Below are positions 55,055 through 64,000 of a stretch of 64,000 nt of DNA, piece by piece. Both the position numbers and the translations under genes were made by a program. Numbering within the stretch: position 1 is the stretch's first letter; the number at the start of each line of letters is the position of its first letter. The notes under the pieces were generated by a model. That model had not been told where the DNA came from. It did not search any database and saw only the letters and a list, made by a program, of their open reading frames with translations. Source of the stretch: Chryseobacterium mulctrae (GTDB lineage: Bacteria > Bacteroidota > Bacteroidia > Flavobacteriales > Weeksellaceae); contig NZ_VAJL01000001.1 of assembly GCF_006175945.1 (NCBI RefSeq), positions 4,411,001-4,475,000 of the forward strand, read 5' to 3'.

Positions 55055-55181
55055 AGATAGTATTTTGCTTAGCTAAAATAGGGAAAATATTGATAAGATG
55101 GAAGCTGGAAGTTTGAAGTGGGGTGATATTTGTGATTAAATTCACGGTTAAAATTCTATCATCAAACATCCAGCTTTCAGC

Positions 55182-55871
55182 CTATAACTTTATCGCATTA
55201 ATCATTTCTCTTTTTCCGGGAGGACCTTGTTTTTTTTCAACTTTAAAATTAAGGTCTTGTAGAATCCTTCTTACACTCCCTTTAGAAGAGTAGGTTGTTA
55301 ACAGTCCGTTTATATTCATTTTATCAGAAACTATTTCAAATAAAGGCATTTCCCAAAGATCTGGCTGCACTCTTGCTCCGAAACAATCGTAATAAACAAG
55401 GTTAATTTTCGGTAAATCAATGTTTTTAAGATCAAAAAAATCGCATTGGATCTTATGTAAATGAAAACCCGGAATAATTTCTACTGATTTTTCCCATTCT
55501 GACTGATGAATTTTTTGATAAATATTTTTTAATTCAATGTTATCAAAATGCTCAAAATAGGCTAAGTTTTCAATTTCAGACTCGTTTATTGGATATTTTT
55601 CAAGGGTAAAATAGTTGATGATATGATTTTTGTCAGTTTTTAAATATTCATTAATTGTTACCAAAACATTCAAACCTGTTCCAAAACCGAGTTCTAAAAT
55701 GTTAATTTCGTAATCATTTATTAAGTTTAATCCATTTTTAATAAATACATGTTCAGCTTCCTGAAGAGCTCCATGATGAGAGTGGTAGTTTTCATTTAAC
55801 TCGATGATAAACAGTGTCTTACTGCCGTCGTTTGTGGTCTTTATTTCTCTTTCCAAAGTAATTTTTTTCAA
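55182..55871 (-). CDS. mnmD: tRNA U34 methyltransferase MnmD
   Basis: A 229-residue SAM enzyme. Motif I ILELGFGTGLNVLVTI, acidic EKYPIN and motif YYDCFGARVQPDLWEMP, TYSSKGSVRRILQDL and KKQGPPGKREMINAIKL at the end, which is the MnmD signature. It methylates the wobble U34 side chain (mnm5s2U pathway). Unlike E. coli MnmC there is no oxidase half, so MnmC(o) must be elsewhere or absent. Confidence 0.93.
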   Translation of the reverse strand: MKKITLEREIKTTNDGSKTLFIIELNENYHSHHGALQEAEHVFIKNGLNLINDYEINILELGFGTGLNVLVTINEYLKTDKNHIINYFTLEKYPINESEIENLAYFEHFDNIELKNIYQKIHQSEWEKSVEIIPGFHLHKIQCDFFDLKNIDLPKINLVYYDCFGARVQPDLWEMPLFEIVSDKMNINGLLTTYSSKGSVRRILQDLNFKVEKKQGPPGKREMINAIKL

Positions 55872-55940
55872 ATTTAATCTAAAATTTTTATATTTGGAAA
55901 ATTATGTTAAATTTGTAGAACATCATAAAAATTTTAAGAA

Positions 55941-57011
55941 ATGATAATTCAAAAAACAGAAAACTCTAGAATTTCTACTTTCGATCCTAATAATTTTTCT
56001 TTTGGAGGTACTTTCAGTGATCACATGATTATCTGCGAGTATGAGAACGGAAAATGGGGCGAGGTAAAATTGGTTCCTTATGGTCCATTATTGTTTACGC
56101 CTGCTATGATGGGAGTAAATTATGGGCAAGCTTGTTTTGAAGGTATGAAAGCCTACAAAGATAAAGACGGACAGGTTTTCCTTTTCAGGCCAGAAAAGAA
56201 TTTTGAGCGTATCAATAAATCTGCAGCTCGTTTGGCAATGCCACAGGTTACAGAAGAAATCTTTTTGGATGGTTTGAAAGCTTTAATTGATATCGATAGA
56301 GAATGGGTTCCTCAAGGAGAAGGTAATTCTTTATATATTAGACCATTAATTTTCGCTACTGAAGAGGCTTTAAAAGCAAGAGTAGCTAATAAATATATGT
56401 TTGCAATTGTAGCTACGCCGGCAAAAATGTATTATACAGAGCCTGTGTCTGTGAAAATTTCAGATCATTATTCTAGAGCGGCAAGTGGTGGTGTTGGTTC
56501 TGCTAAAGCTGCAGGAAACTATGCTGCTTCTTTCTACCCAACTCAGTTGGCAATGGAAGAAGGATATGATCAGATTATCTGGACTGATGATGCTACTCAT
56601 GAATATTTCGAAGAAAGTGGAACAATGAATGTTTTCGTAAGAATCAACGATACAATTTATACGCCGCCTACTTCTGAGAAAATTTTGGATGGTGTTACAA
56701 GAGATAGTTTCATTCAATTGGCTAAGAAAAGAGGCTTTGAAATAAAAGTAGAGCCTATCAAAGTAAAAGATGTTGTGGAAGCTCAGAGAAACGGAACTTT
56801 GAAAGAAGTTTGGGGAGTAGGAACTGCGGTTGTTACAACTGTTTTCCAAGCTTTAGGATATAATGGTGAAAAACTTGAATTGCCTAGACTTTCAGACGAA
56901 GAAAGTTTTGCAGTAATCCTTAAAAATGATTTAGTAGATTTACAAAATAACCTTACTGAAGATCCTTTCGGATGGAGAGTTTTGGTTGATCATGCACTAG
57001 AAACAGTTTAA
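55941..57011 (+). CDS. ilvE: Branched-chain amino acid aminotransferase
   Basis: A 356-residue fold-type IV aminotransferase. QACFEGMKAYKD, the PLP-Lys region GGVGSAKAAGNYAASFYPTQLA, EESGTMNVFVRI, ILDGVTRDSFIQLAK and GVGTAVVTTV. It transaminates Leu, Ile and Val, the last step of their synthesis. A TATATTTGG box at about 55889-55897 is a candidate promoter. Confidence 0.96.
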   Translation: MIIQKTENSRISTFDPNNFSFGGTFSDHMIICEYENGKWGEVKLVPYGPLLFTPAMMGVNYGQACFEGMKAYKDKDGQVFLFRPEKNFERINKSAARLAMPQVTEEIFLDGLKALIDIDREWVPQGEGNSLYIRPLIFATEEALKARVANKYMFAIVATPAKMYYTEPVSVKISDHYSRAASGGVGSAKAAGNYAASFYPTQLAMEEGYDQIIWTDDATHEYFEESGTMNVFVRINDTIYTPPTSEKILDGVTRDSFIQLAKKRGFEIKVEPIKVKDVVEAQRNGTLKEVWGVGTAVVTTVFQALGYNGEKLELPRLSDEESFAVILKNDLVDLQNNLTEDPFGWRVLVDHALETV

Positions 57012-57033
57012 TTTTAGAATTAAATATCAATAC

Positions 57034-57064
57034 AAAGTCAGGAATTATTTCCTGGCTTTTTTTG
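57034..57064 (+). terminator. Terminator of ilvE
   Basis: AAAGTCAGGAA-TTAT-TTCCTGGCTTTTTTT. Confidence 0.92.
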
Positions 57065-57221
57065 TTTAAAATTGTAATGCGAAATGGTAATTGATTTTAA
57101 TATTAAATTAAAACTATCGTTAACAATCTTAGTCTCTTAATGAAATTTCAGTAGTTTCTAAATATAAATTCACCAAGTTTTGTAATTGATTCCCGAAATG
57201 CTTATTTTCGCAAAAGTTTTT

Positions 57222-57731
57222 ATGAAAAAAATACTCTTCATATCTCTTCTTAGCTTATTGAGCTGCAAAAGAAATAACCCGGTGCATCCACCGGTTGGTG
57301 GTGTTTTGAGCCAAAATGATCTGGATGTTTCCAAAAACCGTATGAAAAATCTGAATACGGTGGAAAGGCAGCAAATTCAGGATTGGATTACAAGTCAAAA
57401 TATAAAATTCTTTCCAACACAACTGAATTATTGGACTACAGTCGATGGTTTTGATAAGCGAGAAAGAAGACCTGATGAATCTACAATTTCGTATTCGTAC
57501 GATCTTTATGATTTTGACCAGACTAAAATTTATGATAAATCTATAAGCAGAAACGATGCAAGATTCGGACATTTTGATGAGCTTAAAGCCGTTGAAAATG
57601 CTCTTCGATACATGCAGAACGGGGAAGAAGTAACGCTTCTTGTACCATCATCATTGGCTTACGGAACTTACGGAGACGAAAATAAAATTGATAACGATAT
57701 TCCTTTAATTATAAAATTAAAAGTACTGTAA
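57222..57731 (+). CDS. gldI: Gliding motility lipoprotein GldI (FKBP-type)
   Basis: A 169-residue lipoprotein. I choose ATG at 57222 (MKKILFISLLSLLSCKRN), which places the lipid Cys at residue 15; longer starts add no signal. The mature part looks like an FKBP-related fold (DFDQTKIYDKSISRNDARFGHFDELK, TLLVPSSLAYGTYGDENKIDNDIPLIIKLKV). GldI is needed for gliding and type IX secretion in Flavobacterium. The gene stops 1 base before the next PPIase gene, so both are co-translated. Confidence 0.9.
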   Translation: MKKILFISLLSLLSCKRNNPVHPPVGGVLSQNDLDVSKNRMKNLNTVERQQIQDWITSQNIKFFPTQLNYWTTVDGFDKRERRPDESTISYSYDLYDFDQTKIYDKSISRNDARFGHFDELKAVENALRYMQNGEEVTLLVPSSLAYGTYGDENKIDNDIPLIIKLKVL

Positions 57732-57732
57732 A

Positions 57733-58815
57733 ATGAAATTCTTAAACAAAAATATAATCTTAGCAGCGGCAAGCGTTTCGCTTTTAAGCTGTACTCCAAT
57801 TTATAAAAAGATGAACGTAGACAAAGAAACTTACGAAGGGCTTAAAGACGGACTTTATGCTAATATTCAAACTACAAAAGGTAACCTTATTGTAAAATTT
57901 GAAGACAAAAAATCACCGGTAACTGTGGCTAACTTTGTTGGTCTTGCAGAAGGTAAAATCGATAATAAAGCGAAAGCGAAAGGAGTTCCTTTTTATGACG
58001 GAACAATTTTCCACAGAGTAATTAAAGATTTCATGATTCAGGGAGGTGATCCTCAAGGAACAGGAATGGGAGATCCAGGTTACAAATTTGAAGATGAGAA
58101 AAACGACCTTAAACATACAGGAAAAGGTATTCTTTCGATGGCTAATTCAGGACCAAACACAAACGGTTCTCAGTTTTTCATTACTGAAGTTGCTACACCT
58201 TGGTTAGACGGAAGACATACTATTTTTGGTGAAGTTGTAAAAGGAACTGAAACTATTGACGCAATTGCTGCTGTTGAAAAAGGAGCTCAGGATAAACCAA
58301 AAACAGACATCGTTCTTGAAAAAGTAAGCATTTTTAGCAAAGGAGATGAGTACAAAGGATATGATGCTGCAAAAACTTTCAACGAAGGAAAAGGTAAAAT
58401 AGCTGCTAATAATAAAGCTATGGCTGAAAAAGCTGAAGCTGATGCAAAGAAAGCTTTGGAAGCTTTAAAAGCTGGAATGCAGGTAACTGAGTCTGGACTT
58501 TACTATAAAATTACTAAAAAGACTGAAGGAAAAGCTGCAAAAGCAGGTGATAACGTTCAGGTGCATTATGCTGGTAAATTGACCAACGGAACTGAATTCG
58601 ACTCTTCATTCAAAAGAAATGAGCCTCTTGAATTCCCTGTTGGAACTGGTAGAGTAATCAAAGGATGGGACGAAGGAATCTTGTTATTGAAAGAAGGTGA
58701 AACTGCTACTTTATTGATTCCACCAGCAATGGGTTACGGAGAAAGAGGGGCAGGAGGAGTAATTCCACCAAATGCATGGTTAATCTTCGATGTAGAATTG
58801 GTAAAAGTTCCTTAA
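57733..58815 (+). CDS. Peptidyl-prolyl isomerase, cyclophilin fused to FKBP
   Basis: A 360-residue lipoprotein (SVSLLSC, Cys at 20). Residues ~35-200: cyclophilin with FHRVIKDFMIQGGDPQGTGMGDPG, NGSQFFITEVATPWLDGRHTIFGEV. Residues ~250-360: FKBP with VQVHYAGKLTNGTEFDSSF, GRVIKGWDEGILLLKEGE and PAMGYGERG. Both isomerase families in one envelope chaperone is unusual. It follows gldI directly, so it should also act in surface protein folding and type IX secretion. Confidence 0.93.
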   Translation: MKFLNKNIILAAASVSLLSCTPIYKKMNVDKETYEGLKDGLYANIQTTKGNLIVKFEDKKSPVTVANFVGLAEGKIDNKAKAKGVPFYDGTIFHRVIKDFMIQGGDPQGTGMGDPGYKFEDEKNDLKHTGKGILSMANSGPNTNGSQFFITEVATPWLDGRHTIFGEVVKGTETIDAIAAVEKGAQDKPKTDIVLEKVSIFSKGDEYKGYDAAKTFNEGKGKIAANNKAMAEKAEADAKKALEALKAGMQVTESGLYYKITKKTEGKAAKAGDNVQVHYAGKLTNGTEFDSSFKRNEPLEFPVGTGRVIKGWDEGILLLKEGETATLLIPPAMGYGERGAGGVIPPNAWLIFDVELVKVP

Positions 58816-58838
58816 TCGGAAATTTTTAAATATATTTG

Positions 58839-58866
58839 AAAGCCGTCTCGAAAGAGATGGCTTTTA
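58839..58866 (+). terminator. Terminator of the gldI operon
   Basis: AAAGCCGTCTCG-AAA-GAGATGGCTTT, short T run after. Confidence 0.82.
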
Positions 58867-58889
58867 TAATTTTTAAATAAAATCATTTC

Positions 58890-59465
58890 ATGAAAACTAA
58901 ATTAATTACAGCGCTGTTTATTTTTGTTTCTCTGTTTTCTTTTGCGCAAACAAAGGTAAATACAGATGATCAGGCAATTAGAAAATCGATGGTTTATTTT
59001 GCCAATACGATTAAATATAAAAAGCTAGACCAGACTGTTGATGCTATTTATCCAAAATTCTTCACAATCGTCAATAAGGAACAGTTCACGCAAATGCTGA
59101 ACATGACCTACAATAATCCTTTTGTGAAAATAGATGTTCTGGATATGAAATTTATTTCGGTAGGAAAACCTGAGTTGGTTGATGGAGAGAATTTTTCAAT
59201 TACAAGTTATTATCTAAAGCTGAAAGCTGATGTAAGCTCGATGAATGAAGAAATGAAAAAATCTATTTCAGAAATGCTTACCAAAAAATATGGTCAAGGA
59301 ACAGTAGAATATCTTGCTAAAGAAGGCGCTTATATCATTAACGCACCAATGAAAATGGTTGCCGTTTCAAAAGATAAGAAAAACTGGAAAGTAGTTTTTG
59401 CTGATAAAGAATATAAAAAACAACTGACGAAAGTTCTACCAAAAAAGATTTTGGATAAGTTGTAA
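58890..59465 (+). CDS. Hypothetical secreted protein
   Basis: A 191-residue protein with a clear signal peptide (FIFVSLFSFAQ). The mature part is a mix of helix and strand with no motif I know. Ends in a Lys-rich segment. It may belong with the gldI operon, since the start is 24 bases after a weak terminator. Function unknown. Confidence 0.8.
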   Translation: MKTKLITALFIFVSLFSFAQTKVNTDDQAIRKSMVYFANTIKYKKLDQTVDAIYPKFFTIVNKEQFTQMLNMTYNNPFVKIDVLDMKFISVGKPELVDGENFSITSYYLKLKADVSSMNEEMKKSISEMLTKKYGQGTVEYLAKEGAYIINAPMKMVAVSKDKKNWKVVFADKEYKKQLTKVLPKKILDKL

Positions 59466-59470
59466 AATTG

Positions 59471-59499
59471 AAAGCTGATTCTCACGAATCGGCTTTTTT
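59471..59499 (+). terminator. Terminator
   Basis: AAAGCTGATTC-TCAC-GAATCGGCTTTTTT. Confidence 0.92.
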
Positions 59500-59715
59500 G
59501 TTGATTAAATACGAGTACTCCGAAAATATATTGAATTAAATAATAGTTTTCAACAAAAATTATTTTCAGAATTTTACTTGAACTAATGCTCATTATTAAT
59601 TTCTCAGCGAAACTGAACTTAATAACTTAAATCAGCCTTAAAGGTTGAAGTTTCACTTATAATTATCCTCAAAATCTCTTCCTAATTCCGTATATTTGGG
59701 GAAAATTTTTACAAA

Positions 59716-60552
59716 ATGATCGAGTGGAAAACCGTAAAGGAATACGAAGATATTACTTATAAAAAATGCAACGGAGTAGCAAGAATTGCCTTCAACAGAC
59801 CAGAAATTCGTAATGCTTTCAGACCAAAAACAACTTCAGAATTGTATGATGCTTTTTATGATGCATCAGAAGATCCGTCAATCGGCGTGGTTTTGCTTTC
59901 AGGAGAAGGACCAAGTTCTAAAGACGGAGTTTGGGCATTCTGCAGCGGAGGCGACCAAAAAGCAAGAGGTCAGCAAGGTTATGTAGGCGAAGATGGAAGA
60001 CACCGTTTGAATATTCTGGAAGTTCAAAGACTGATCCGTTTTATGCCAAAAGCTGTAATTGCGGTTGTTCCGGGTTGGGCAGTTGGTGGCGGTCACTCGC
60101 TTCATGTAGTTTGTGATTTAACTTTAGCAAGTAAAGAACACGCAATTTTCAAACAAACTGATGCTGATGTAACGAGCTTTGACGGAGGTTACGGCTCTGC
60201 TTATTTAGCGAAAATGGTTGGACAGAAAAAAGCGCGTGAGATTTTCTTTTTAGGAAGAAACTATAATGCGCAAGAAGCTTTCGATATGGGAATGGTGAAT
60301 GCTGTAATTCCTCACGACGAGCTTGAAGATACTGCTTACGAATGGGCGCAGGAAATTTTAGCTAAATCTCCAATGTCAATCAGAATGTTGAAGTTTGCAA
60401 TGAACCTTACAGACGACGGAATGGTTGGTCAGCAGGTTTTTGCAGGTGAAGCAACTCGTTTGGCGTACATGACTGAAGAAGCAAAAGAAGGTAGAAATGC
60501 TTTCCTTGAAAAAAGAAAGCCGGACTTTGGTAAAGACCAGTGGATTTCTTAA
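59716..60552 (+). CDS. menB: 1,4-Dihydroxy-2-naphthoyl-CoA synthase
   Basis: A 278-residue crotonase-fold enzyme. IAFNRPEIRNAFRPKT, CSGGDQKARGQQGYVG (the MenB active-site loop), VPGWAVGGGHSLHVVCDLTLAS and TDADVTSFDGGYGSAYLAKMVG. It closes the second ring of the naphthoquinone in menaquinone synthesis. menA lies 2.9 kb downstream on the same strand. A TATATTTGG box at about 59692-59700 is close to the start. Confidence 0.96.
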   Translation: MIEWKTVKEYEDITYKKCNGVARIAFNRPEIRNAFRPKTTSELYDAFYDASEDPSIGVVLLSGEGPSSKDGVWAFCSGGDQKARGQQGYVGEDGRHRLNILEVQRLIRFMPKAVIAVVPGWAVGGGHSLHVVCDLTLASKEHAIFKQTDADVTSFDGGYGSAYLAKMVGQKKAREIFFLGRNYNAQEAFDMGMVNAVIPHDELEDTAYEWAQEILAKSPMSIRMLKFAMNLTDDGMVGQQVFAGEATRLAYMTEEAKEGRNAFLEKRKPDFGKDQWIS

Positions 60553-60567
60553 AATATAAATAATAAA

Positions 60568-60606
60568 CAATAGGTAATGAGTGATTTCATTACCTATTAT
60601 TTTGTA
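60568..60606 (+). terminator. Terminator of menB
   Basis: AATAGGTAATGA-GTGAT-TTCATTACCTATT then T-rich. Confidence 0.88.
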
Positions 60607-60635
60607 ATTTTAGGGAAGTTCTAAATTGAATAGAA

Positions 60636-61274
60636 ATGAGAAAGCATAAAAAAATATATTATGTTGCCGGTATTATCAGTGCACTTTTAGTTCCTCTTTT
60701 GTTTCTGTACTACGCTAATCCTGTTTACAACCAAATGAATAGGAGAGTGATAGATATTGGACTTCCTTATAAAGCTAAAAAAGGAGAAAAAGTTCCTGAA
60801 TTTGCGAAGATTCCTATTGATGGCTGGAATTACAAAACAATTAATGTAAACCCGGGTTTTGACGAAAAAACTGAAGAAAATTTCATTAAAGAAATCAATC
60901 AGTTAAAAGAAAATGATATTGACAAAACCGGGGTACGATTTCAGCTTTCTGATAAAAATATTTACGCAGATATTGTTGGCTTACTCAATATTATGTTGAA
61001 AACCAAACAGGAAAGGTACGGTCTTGATATGGATGAAACCAACAGTCTATATGTCCTTTACAAAAAAGCTGATCATCAAATGTTTTCTGATATAGATGGT
61101 AATGGAGGTTGTGGATTTGGTTATTTTGATGCAGACGAATATAGATATTCAAAAGCCAGCTTCTGGAATAAACTTATTCATTATTCTCCCAAAGGATCTT
61201 ATTATTTAATTTTTGGTTTTCTAATGCTGATCTACTGCGCTATCCTCAGACCTAAACTGAGTTTTAAAATTTAA
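60636..61274 (+). CDS. Hypothetical membrane-anchored protein
   Basis: A 212-residue protein with a helix at each end (7-27, GIISALLVPLLFLYYA; and about 188-206, YLIFGFLMLIYCAIL) and a soluble part between, which has some resemblance to ExbD-like biopolymer proteins in its later part (SLYVLYKKADHQMF). I do not recognise it. It lies between menB and the PH genes on the same strand. Confidence 0.78.
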   Translation: MRKHKKIYYVAGIISALLVPLLFLYYANPVYNQMNRRVIDIGLPYKAKKGEKVPEFAKIPIDGWNYKTINVNPGFDEKTEENFIKEINQLKENDIDKTGVRFQLSDKNIYADIVGLLNIMLKTKQERYGLDMDETNSLYVLYKKADHQMFSDIDGNGGCGFGYFDADEYRYSKASFWNKLIHYSPKGSYYLIFGFLMLIYCAILRPKLSFKI

Positions 61275-61310
61275 TTTATTCTTTCGGATGATTTTGCAGA
61301 CAATAAACAA

Positions 61311-61344
61311 TAAGAATCTGCTTTATCTGGAAAATCTGCGAGAG
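61311..61344 (-). repeat. CTCGCAG repeat, copy 2
   Basis: Reverse complement reads CTCTCGCAGATTTTCCAGAT and onwards to GCAGATTCTTA. It matches 3808-3840 at the constant positions. Confidence 0.65.
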
Positions 61345-61355
61345 ATCTTTATAAT

Positions 61356-61901
61356 ATGGAGCAAAACTTTCAAAATCCACAGATCTTAGATCTTGAAATT
61401 CCTGATTTCGAGGATTTAAAACTGACGCCAGTTTCACCAAAATACCTCAAGATCATTTTATTTAATCTGGGTTTATTCTCTGTTTTTCTAATCGGAGCAA
61501 TTGCTGTAGCTTTTTATTTTTTTTATTTTAATTTGAGCCTTATTCAGGTTTGGATGATTGTTATCGGAATTTTTCTGATGATTGTTTTTCTTTTTCTGAA
61601 TACGCTGATTGGTTTTAAATTCAGAAAATATGCAGTTCGTGAAAAAGATTTAGTATATCAATTTGGTTGGTTGAAACGAAGCGTGATTATTGTTCCGTTC
61701 AACAGAATTCAGCACATCCAAGTAGAACAGGGCTGGTTTTCTAAAATATTGGGCTTAAAATCGGTCTCGGTTTTTACAGCCGGAGTAAGCGGTGGAGATG
61801 TTACTGTAAATGGGCTTCCTGAAGATATTGCAGAAGGAATTAATCATCATATCAGAGGAACAATTTCGAAAGAAAAAATAGAAGATGGAGGAGAAGCTTA
61901 A
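61356..61901 (+). CDS. PH-domain membrane protein (YdbS-like)
   Basis: A 181-residue protein: two hydrophobic helices (about 37-95) then one bacterial PH-like domain (bPH2; EKDLVYQFGWLKRSVIIVPFNRIQHIQVEQGWFSKILGLKSVSVFTAG, given in part). YdbS/YdbT pairs are known in many bacteria; some give resistance to antimicrobial compounds. Overlaps the next gene by 17 bases. Confidence 0.9.
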   Translation: MEQNFQNPQILDLEIPDFEDLKLTPVSPKYLKIILFNLGLFSVFLIGAIAVAFYFFYFNLSLIQVWMIVIGIFLMIVFLFLNTLIGFKFRKYAVREKDLVYQFGWLKRSVIIVPFNRIQHIQVEQGWFSKILGLKSVSVFTAGVSGGDVTVNGLPEDIAEGINHHIRGTISKEKIEDGGEA

Positions 61902-63384
61902 TTCTTTTTTTCAGCCTCAAAGGCAATCGAAAACGGGTATCGTATTGCTTTTTCTGTATAATATTGGAATGGTGATTAAAAATTTATGGGTTTTCGTTAT
62001 TCTTTTTTTTGTCAGAAAAGATAAAATAGAGCCTTGGATTATTGTTCTTGGAATTATTGCCGGACTCTTAATTCTCATTGTTTCTGCGGTTTTACAATAT
62101 TATCATTTCAAATATTATATTGATGAAGAAAACGAGGAATTTGTCATTCATGAAGGAATTATCAATACATCGGTAACTAAGATTAAAAAAGAAAATATTC
62201 AGGAAGTGAATATTTTACAGCCTTTTGTTCATCGGTTTTTTAATATCTATAAACTCGAAATCGACACTCCTGGAAGTTCTGAAAAAGAAGTCAAAATTTC
62301 AGCATTGACGAAACAAAATGCAATTGACCTTAAAAAATATCTTTTAACAGAAACTCAGCTCGAAAATACTTTAACAAAGGATGCTGAAGATAACGAAAAT
62401 CAAGAAGTTGAAAAACTTCGTTCAATCAAAATTTCTACGCTCAGTATTTTAAAATATGGTATTACTGCGAATTATATTCAAAGTTTTTTTGCACTGGTCA
62501 GTTTACTGATTTATGGATTTTCTGAGCTGACTAATTTGCTTAAAAAAGTAGAATTTGATACTCAATTAGATTACGATACTCTGGAATCACGGTTTTTGGC
62601 ATTTTCTATTCCTGTTATTCTTGGAATCGTTGTGGTTGTCATTATTGTAGGAATTCTGATTAATACCGTTCGTACGTTGATTAAATTTTTCAACTTTAAA
62701 ATCAGCGAAAACAACCAGAGTTTTTCTTTTGAATACGGATTGTTCAACACCCGAAATTCAATTGTCAACAAATCAAAAGTTCAGGTGATTACAGAAACAC
62801 AGAACTGGATTCAGAAGAAAATGAAAATTTCTTTTGTGAAATTTCTTCAGATTGGAAAAAATGAAGAAGATGAAAAAAAAGTTGCGGCCGTTCCCGGAAT
62901 TAACAATACAGAAAAAGCAAAACTGATTTCAACAATTTGGAAAGAAAATCCTGTTTTTGAAAATGAGTTAAAACCTAATTTCAGATTAATTATCGTCCAC
63001 ACTTTTCAATGGATTGCTTTGCCTTTGTTTCTCGTTTTCTTTATTGAAAAAGAATTATTCATAAATTATTGGTTTTTAGCGATTGTCTACATTGTTTTAG
63101 CCGAATTATTTATTCTGATTTCTTTCAGAAATTTAAAATTGTTTTACAGCGAAAGATTCATAAGATTAAAATCAGGAATTTGGGATGTCGATAACCGAAC
63201 TTTTGAGGTAGAAAAGCTTCAAACTGTGAAAATTTCTCAGTATTTTTGGCAAAGAAAAACAAACTTAGGAAGTATCACTTTTTATACCTCTGCAGGACGC
63301 TTCAAAATCGTTGCTTTAAACTTTACAAAGCTCAAAAAACTGTTGAATTACTGCATTTATAAAATAGAAACATCTAAAAAATAA
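61885..63384 (+). CDS. PH-domain membrane protein (YdbT-like)
   Basis: A 499-residue membrane protein with three bPH2-like domains, each after a pair of helices: EFVIHEGIINTSVTKIKKENIQEVNI near 97-125, FSFEYGLFNTRNSIVNKSKVQVI near 280, and the last near residue 430 (KLQTVKISQYFWQRKTNLGSITFYTSAGRFKI). Partner of the short PH protein in front. The pair may form a membrane complex; role unsettled. Confidence 0.9.
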   Translation: MEEKLNSFFQPQRQSKTGIVLLFLYNIGMVIKNLWVFVILFFVRKDKIEPWIIVLGIIAGLLILIVSAVLQYYHFKYYIDEENEEFVIHEGIINTSVTKIKKENIQEVNILQPFVHRFFNIYKLEIDTPGSSEKEVKISALTKQNAIDLKKYLLTETQLENTLTKDAEDNENQEVEKLRSIKISTLSILKYGITANYIQSFFALVSLLIYGFSELTNLLKKVEFDTQLDYDTLESRFLAFSIPVILGIVVVVIIVGILINTVRTLIKFFNFKISENNQSFSFEYGLFNTRNSIVNKSKVQVITETQNWIQKKMKISFVKFLQIGKNEEDEKKVAAVPGINNTEKAKLISTIWKENPVFENELKPNFRLIIVHTFQWIALPLFLVFFIEKELFINYWFLAIVYIVLAELFILISFRNLKLFYSERFIRLKSGIWDVDNRTFEVEKLQTVKISQYFWQRKTNLGSITFYTSAGRFKIVALNFTKLKKLLNYCIYKIETSKK

Positions 63385-63446
63385 ATGATAATTAATTAAT
63401 GATAATCGATATATCATTAATCAATTATCTCTTATCAATTATAATT

Positions 63447-64000
63447 ATGGTCGATTGGATAAAAGCCGCAAGGTTGAGAACATTACCGCTTTCGTTAAGC
63501 GGAATTATCATGGGTTCTTTCATTGCAAAATGGAGACTTAATGAAGATGGAGGAATTTGGGATTGGAAGATCTTCGCTTTGGCACTTTTGGTGACTTTGC
63601 TGTATCAGGTTTTATCAAATTATGCCAATGATTACGGAGACGGCGTAAAAGGAACCGATGCTAAAAGAATTGGTGAAGCAGAAGCCAGAGCGGTTGCATC
63701 GGGAAGAATTACTGCACAACAGATGAAAAATGCAGTGATTTTGTTTTCTGTCTTATCTTTCGTAGCAACAGTTGCGCTTTTATATTTGGCTTTTATCCCT
63801 GAGTTTATGAATGAGTTTTATATTTTCATCGGATTAGGAGTTGCAAGTATTTTGGCAGCAATTGGTTATACGGTTGGTAAAAAACCTTACGGATATATGG
63901 GATTGGGAGATGTTTTCGTTTTTATCTTCTTTGGTTTGGTTTCGGTTTGCGGAAGTTATTTTCTGTTTACAAAAACTTTTTCTTGGGATATTCTTTTACC
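63447..64000 (+). CDS. menA: 1,4-Dihydroxy-2-naphthoate polyprenyltransferase, N-terminal part
   Basis: ATG at 63447; the frame is open at the end of the window (about 184 residues). Prenyltransferase motif SNYANDYGDGVKGTDAKR (Asp-rich, binds diphosphate), RLRTLPLSLSGIIMGS at the start and several membrane helices. It attaches the isoprenoid tail in menaquinone synthesis, in keeping with menB upstream. Confidence 0.95.
   Translation, partial: MVDWIKAARLRTLPLSLSGIIMGSFIAKWRLNEDGGIWDWKIFALALLVTLLYQVLSNYANDYGDGVKGTDAKRIGEAEARAVASGRITAQQMKNAVILFSVLSFVATVALLYLAFIPEFMNEFYIFIGLGVASILAAIGYTVGKKPYGYMGLGDVFVFIFFGLVSVCGSYFLFTKTFSWDILL

Overview
The window looks like the chromosome of a Flavobacteriia bacterium, most likely Chryseobacterium or a close relative in the Weeksellaceae. 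The evidence is low GC content, Bacteroidota-type promoters (TAnnTTTG boxes, no Shine-Dalgarno), a zeaxanthin-type carotenoid operon with a CrtYcd-type lycopene cyclase, the gliding lipoprotein GldI, GLPGLI and DUF4294 proteins, menaquinone genes and E1alpha-E2 pyruvate dehydrogenase genes. This assignment is inferred from gene content; no database search was run. No rRNA, tRNA or CRISPR array was seen.

Layout. 1-3.8 kb: a sigma-54 response regulator cut by the window edge, a YggS-type PLP protein, a polysaccharide deacetylase lipoprotein and a DUF72 protein. 3.9-11 kb: a copper-related minus-strand group (thioesterase, AraC regulator with an HMA-like N-terminus, a Rossmann-fold epimerase gene, CopA ATPase). 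The epimerase gene is split by an IS91-type element carrying a Y2 transposase and a tyrosine recombinase. 11-19.7 kb: an RNA-binding protein, a BlaI-type regulator, a PAP2 phosphatase, PDH E1alpha and E2, an acetyltransferase, a GLPGLI protein, a small lipoprotein with a duplicated motif, and a TPR-AraC regulator. 19.7-22 kb: gene-poor, with a 56-residue membrane protein gene and a decayed IS5-like element. 22-31.5 kb: SDR, SemiSWEET, then a four-gene operon (ankyrin protein, DUF2271 protein, PepSY-flavodoxin-reductase, ApbE) that looks like an extracytosolic flavinylation module.

31.6-37.6 kb: a carotenoid operon (MarR regulator, crtI, crtB, SRPBCC, crtZ, crtY) ending in an overlapping photolyase gene, so pigment and DNA photorepair appear co-expressed. 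37.7-45.8 kb: a TPR/HTH regulator, a 602-residue protein of unknown function, a CLC-type exporter behind a clear fluoride riboswitch, an aldo/keto reductase, an MBL hydrolase and a TetR regulator. 45.9-64 kb: mostly core genes: dnaX (split by a reading-frame change in a run of ten A), DAHP synthase-chorismate mutase, rsgA, ndk, rpe, M42 peptidase, DUF4294, NUDIX, mnmD, ilvE, gldI plus a cyclophilin-FKBP fusion, menB, two PH-domain proteins and the start of menA.

The points most worth a second look are the fluoride riboswitch and its exporter, the dnaX frame change, the IS91 insertion into the copper-linked gene, the flavinylation operon, the uncharacterised 602-residue protein, the duplicated-motif lipoprotein, and several intergenic repeat and small-RNA candidates.
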